64,000 bases of DNA from Nothophaeocryptopus gaeumannii. Its lineage: Eukaryota; Ascomycota; Dothideomycetes; Mycosphaerellales; Mycosphaerellaceae. The stretch spans positions 806,001 through 870,000 of the forward strand of contig JASISA010000009.1 in assembly GCA_031771865.1 (NCBI GenBank), written 5' to 3'. The notes under the pieces are model-generated. The model saw only the letters and a program-made list of their open reading frames with translations. It was not told where the DNA came from and ran no database searches. Shown here piece by piece: positions 61,085 to 64,000 of this stretch. Numbering within the stretch: the first letter of the stretch is position 1; the number at the start of each line of letters is the position of its first letter. The translations under genes were made by a program, and so were the position numbers.

Positions 61085-61247
61085 CAGAAAAGAAATGAAA
61101 AGTTTCGTTGTCAATGCAAAATTGCTGTACTTTTGATCTTGGACAGTCTTCCGTTCTATCACTAACGCGACAAGCAGAGGGTATAGAGCTTTAAACAGAG
61201 TCGGTATGTGTCTCGGCAGCGTACTGCAACTTGGCTAGACGTGCTTT

Positions 61248-62409
61248 CTATGCAACGTCCGCCTTGGCAGCTGGTATGCCGGAGATCTCAGGTGTCGTGT
61301 CGGCTGCGAGGGCAGGAGCGATCGTAGCCTCTGGCTCACCGGGTGGCAGCGCAGGCTCAGCAGGAATATTCTCAGCAGTCGACTCGCCAGCACTCTCTGT
61401 CGCAGCACTTGGCGCAGCAGCTGGAGCTGGAGTAGGCCCTCCCGTTGTAGCGGTTGGCGCAGTCTCAGTCTTCGTCTCGGCAGGAAGCTCGCCAACCTTC
61501 CCAGAATATCTCGGCGTAATCGCAGTCTCTGCCAACGGCGCTCCCTGCCCTCCATACTCCTTCGGCACCTCACTCCCAAGATACTTATGCAACTCACTCC
61601 CATACGTCATCCAAGTCATCGTCTGCACGGAATCCTTACTCAAAAGAGCTTTCATAGCACCCATCATCCACTGCATGATCAATGGCACGTTGACGAAGTA
61701 CTTGTAGCTGACAGTCTCCGGGTAGTATCGTTGAAACGTGTCGATTATTTTTTGCGAGGAGGCTTTGATTTCTCCAGGTTGTCTGAAGAAGGAGACGGAG
61801 AGGTAGTCGTGTACGGCGATCATTTTGTAGGGGTCGGGGCCTTTGCCATAGTCCGGGATCACCTTGTCCGCTGCGGTCAGGTTCAGCTCTGCGATGGCGA
61901 GTTCCTGCAGACCGACCCGCCAACGCACGAAGGCATCTGTGTCCCCGAAGGTTTTCTTGTAGTCTTTCGCTGCGGAGCCGTAGATGTTGAACGTTGCTAC
62001 GTCTTCGGCGTTCTTGGTTTCCGTGGCCCCTTTCACTTTCGTTATGTAGCCCAGTCCGCCGAATTTGTCGCCGTCGAAGACCTCATCTTTCACTTTCAGA
62101 GGCTGGTATTCTTTCCGCCATTTCAGAGCTGCAGTGAGCTGCTCTTTCGCTTTCTCGAGGTCGTCGACGTTTGCGCGGAGGAACTTTTGGAGGATGATGA
62201 GGGTTGTGTGTGGTGCTACTTGACTAGATGGAAGTCAGTACGCATATAAGTACCTTTGCAGATCGTGTAGACACATACCTTGCTGCCGGCGCAACAAGCT
62301 CAACGCCGTACATCTCATTGTACCCAGTAACATCCAGAATCCCCTTCAAAGCGTCCGAGAACTTCCTCAAGTTGTGCCCTTCGGGCAGATCAGTCCAGTC
62401 GGCGTTCAT
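61248..62409 (-). CDS. SFH5: Phosphatidylinositol transfer protein SFH5 (Sec14-like)
   Basis: Exon 1 (from 62409 to 62279), a 55-nt intron (62278-62224, GTATGT...TAG) and exon 2 (62223-61248) give 368 residues. The N-terminal helices carry the SFH5 pattern (GYNEMYGVEL, then LIILQKFLRANVDDLEKAKE with LTAALKWRKEY). KFGGLGYIT opens the CRAL-TRIO lipid pocket, which runs to about residue 270 (for example RYYPETVSYKYFVNVPLIMQ). A Pro/Ala/Thr-rich tail follows. Family members move phosphatidylinositol at ER-plasma-membrane sites; yeast Sfh5 also binds heme. The frame is open upstream to 62610 without an ATG, so an extra 5' exon (for instance from ATG 62726) remains possible. Confidence 0.9.
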
Positions 62410-63178
62410 CTTGTCGAGCTTCCTCTGGAACTTGGCTTGGACGTCGGCAGAGTCTGCCTGGCTGGCAGTGGAAAGGCTCTGGCTCACATTTATTCCTTTG
62501 ACCTGGAGCTCTGAGCTGTCTAAGAAGGGTCCAATCGGCTCGTCCGCTGTGAGTGTGCTGGCGTGATGTGTAAGGTTGCTGAAACAAGGCCTTAGCGTTT
62601 CGGCTGTCAAGAGCTTGTGGAGATCCGAGCCAGTAGTCCCGATGGGATATCGTCTGATTGACCTACTAGTACATTTTCTGTGTCCTTTACCTTTACTCTT
62701 TGTGCTCCTCCAAAGTTAGCGAACATGCGTCTTGTATCGAAGCAGCAAGGGGTTTCGCTCACGACATCAGCCTACATTAGACCCACAAGTCCAGCTTCAG
62801 CCAAGGACCGAACCGACTGAGTCGGTGACACAGCCTGGTGGGTATCATACGGCTTCCTCTTCTTGGCGGATATGTCTTGCTTCATAGCCTCCTGAGTGGG
62901 ATAAGATGATCCATGCGACACGCAAATGGAGACCCACATCTTCCTGCAAAGATACAGGTGCCATGGAAGGTGCGATGCATAAGCGCAGTAGGGCCTAGGT
63001 AGGTACAGGCTCGTAGCCGCGATGCATCCGTCGCTGTGGGTCGCTCTTATCGGCTTGCCTTTTGCTTCACTAGGGGATGCACTTCCATGTTGGACGAGCC
63101 GGCTGTGTGGCAGAACCCTGTTCATGACTAAGGGTCATATCAACTTTCGCCTCGGCTTCCACACTCTTATCTACACTC
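62410..63178. other. Intergenic between SFH5 and the transposon
   Basis: Holds a possible 5' exon of SFH5 (ATG 62724-62726, minus) and the upstream part of the transposon. I could not identify a terminal inverted repeat or target-site duplication; the other end lies outside the window. Confidence 0.4.
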
Positions 63179-64000
63179 GTTATATTGCCCTACACTCGTG
63201 CCTACACTCGTACCTGCACTCGCAAGTGCATATGGCGCCTCATACCGTTGACCTCGAGCCCGTGCGAGCCCAGATTGAGCACTGGATCTTCTTTGACCGA
63301 CGCGAATACACTGCGATATGCGATAATCTACGAACCTACTACGATATTGATATATCTGTCAAGACTCTGAAGAGGAGGCTGAAGCAGTGGGGTGCTCGTA
63401 TTCGACAGGCTCCTCTACAGGTAGACAATGCCCTCAGAGCCCGTATTATTGAGCGTTTCTGGCTGTACTCGTACAAAGATGAGAGGAAGTTCAGTATCTA
63501 CAGGCAGATGGCTACAATATCTCCCTCATACAATATCAGCGGTTGAGGCGTGATATAGGCCTATATAAGAGGTATCCAGCAGAATCTTCTGAAGAGGTGG
63601 ATGCCGCTATTAGCGAGGCATTGGACCATGTGCTTGGGCATGGTGCTGCACAGGACTTTGGATATCGCAAGTTGGCCCAAACTATTCGTGAGAAATGGCA
63701 CTTCATTGGCAGGTACGCCTTTGTATTCATTCACTCAGGCACTCGCACTCGTAGGCTGCACTCGCTGATCACTCGTAGAGACCGCATCTTCCGTATTGCC
63801 CGTGCCAAGGTGCCAGCAGCTTTTGAGAGCCGTCGACCTGGTAAACGCAGTAAACCTCGTAGCGTAAGGCCTCAAGCTCGAGGAGCTGATGATGTATACT
63901 CTATTGATGCTTTTTGTAAGCTGGCTGATTATGGATGCTCGATCTACGCCTGTATCGACGTCTTTTCAAGGAAGATTATCTGGTACTTTGTTGGGCCGCT
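63179..64000 (+). mobile_element. 5' part of a DDE/integrase-type DNA transposon, truncated by the window edge
   Basis: The leader (from about 63179) carries several ACTCGT/ACTCGC units, followed by the transposase gene described separately. The element has at least one spliceosomal intron and at least one apparent frameshift. The left boundary is estimated from the start of the motif array only. Confidence 0.6.
63232..64000 (+). pseudogene. Transposase/integrase, N-terminal part, with probable frameshift; 3' end outside window
   Basis: From ATG 63232 the frame encodes a helix-turn-helix (VRAQIEHWIFF ... VKTLKRRLKQWGARIRQ) like the DNA-binding heads of fungal integrase-type transposases. Around 63495-63503 the protein-like reading changes frame: SYKDERKFSIYR continues as ADGYNISLIQYQRLRRDIGL only if one base is missing, or if a 41-nt intron is spliced. 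A 66-nt intron (63713-63778, GTACGC...TAG) then joins in phase. The second half holds an integrase-core start, YSIDAFCKLADYG and YACIDVFSRKIIWY, supplying the first two Asp of a DDE triad. The Glu and the rest lie beyond 64000. Activity is unlikely if the frameshift is real. Confidence 0.75.

Noticed and set aside
42595..62409. A secondary-metabolite cluster around the MFS, cyclase and phosphoesterase genes
   Set aside because: No synthase, cytochrome P450 or pathway regulator lies nearby; SFH5 and RCC1 neighbours are housekeeping.
1..64000. Alternative genetic code (TAG as sense) suggested by three in-frame TAGs
   Set aside because: TAG is used as the genuine terminator of the fatty acid synthase beta gene at 1311-1313, so TAG is not generally reassigned.

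Overview
This window looks like nuclear DNA of a filamentous ascomycete (Pezizomycotina). Genes lie on both strands, the coding regions are moderately GC-rich, and most introns are 51-78 nt with GTANGT-type donors and CTAAC/CTGAC-like branch sites. The repertoire is fungal: CFEM protein, fungal fatty-acid synthase beta chain, SFH5, KDEL-terminated glucosidase II beta. Small BTB and F-box-like paralogues of the kind expanded in Dothideomycetes (Mycosphaerellales/Capnodiales) make that class my best guess; this is inference, not proof.

Layout. 0-6 kb: the 3' end of a fatty-acid synthase beta gene, a weak hypothetical gene, a CFEM GPI-type surface protein, and two tandem BTB genes that each carry one in-frame TAG. 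6-17 kb: dense housekeeping genes, namely a GCIP/cyclin-D1-binding-like protein, ARP6 (SWR1 complex), an armadillo-repeat protein, a spliced DPM3, a long acidic membrane-anchored disordered protein, and glucosidase II beta. 16.6-22.1 kb: a 5.5-kb stretch with no supported gene. 22-32 kb: a 1255-residue disordered protein, a small Cys-rich protein, a mitochondrial OXLD1-like protein, hypotheticals, and an 806-residue protein with an internal duplication and dibasic sites. 32-41 kb: RPB10 divergent from UTP17/NAN1, a C2H2 zinc-finger gene with a repeat-rich promoter, and two tandem F-box-like paralogues. 41-50 kb: a secreted Thr-rich protein, RCC1 (Ran GEF) and an intron-containing tRNA-Glu(UUC). 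50-62.4 kb: a DUF3445 protein, a small membrane protein, a BTB protein, an MFS transporter, a cyclase-family enzyme, a metallophosphoesterase and SFH5. 63.2 kb to the end: the 5' part of a DDE/integrase-type transposon that runs off the window.

The genes form no obvious metabolic cluster. Several housekeeping genes are arranged as divergent pairs with 200-300 bp between starts (GCIP/ARP6, ARM protein/DPM3, RPB10/UTP17), and RPB10/UTP17 is functionally coherent because both serve rRNA synthesis and processing.

Points most worth a second look: the two BTB paralogues with TAG codons that fit CpA-to-TpA (RIP-like) change; an RPB10 intron of 192 nt that is stop-free and in frame; a 14-bp inverted repeat with a third motif copy in the C2H2 promoter; a composite hairpin upstream of the 54-kb BTB gene; the internally duplicated, dibasic-site protein at 29.5-32 kb; and the transposon whose leader and intron share a CACTCG-rich motif. 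I found no CRISPR array and no convincing wholly new system.
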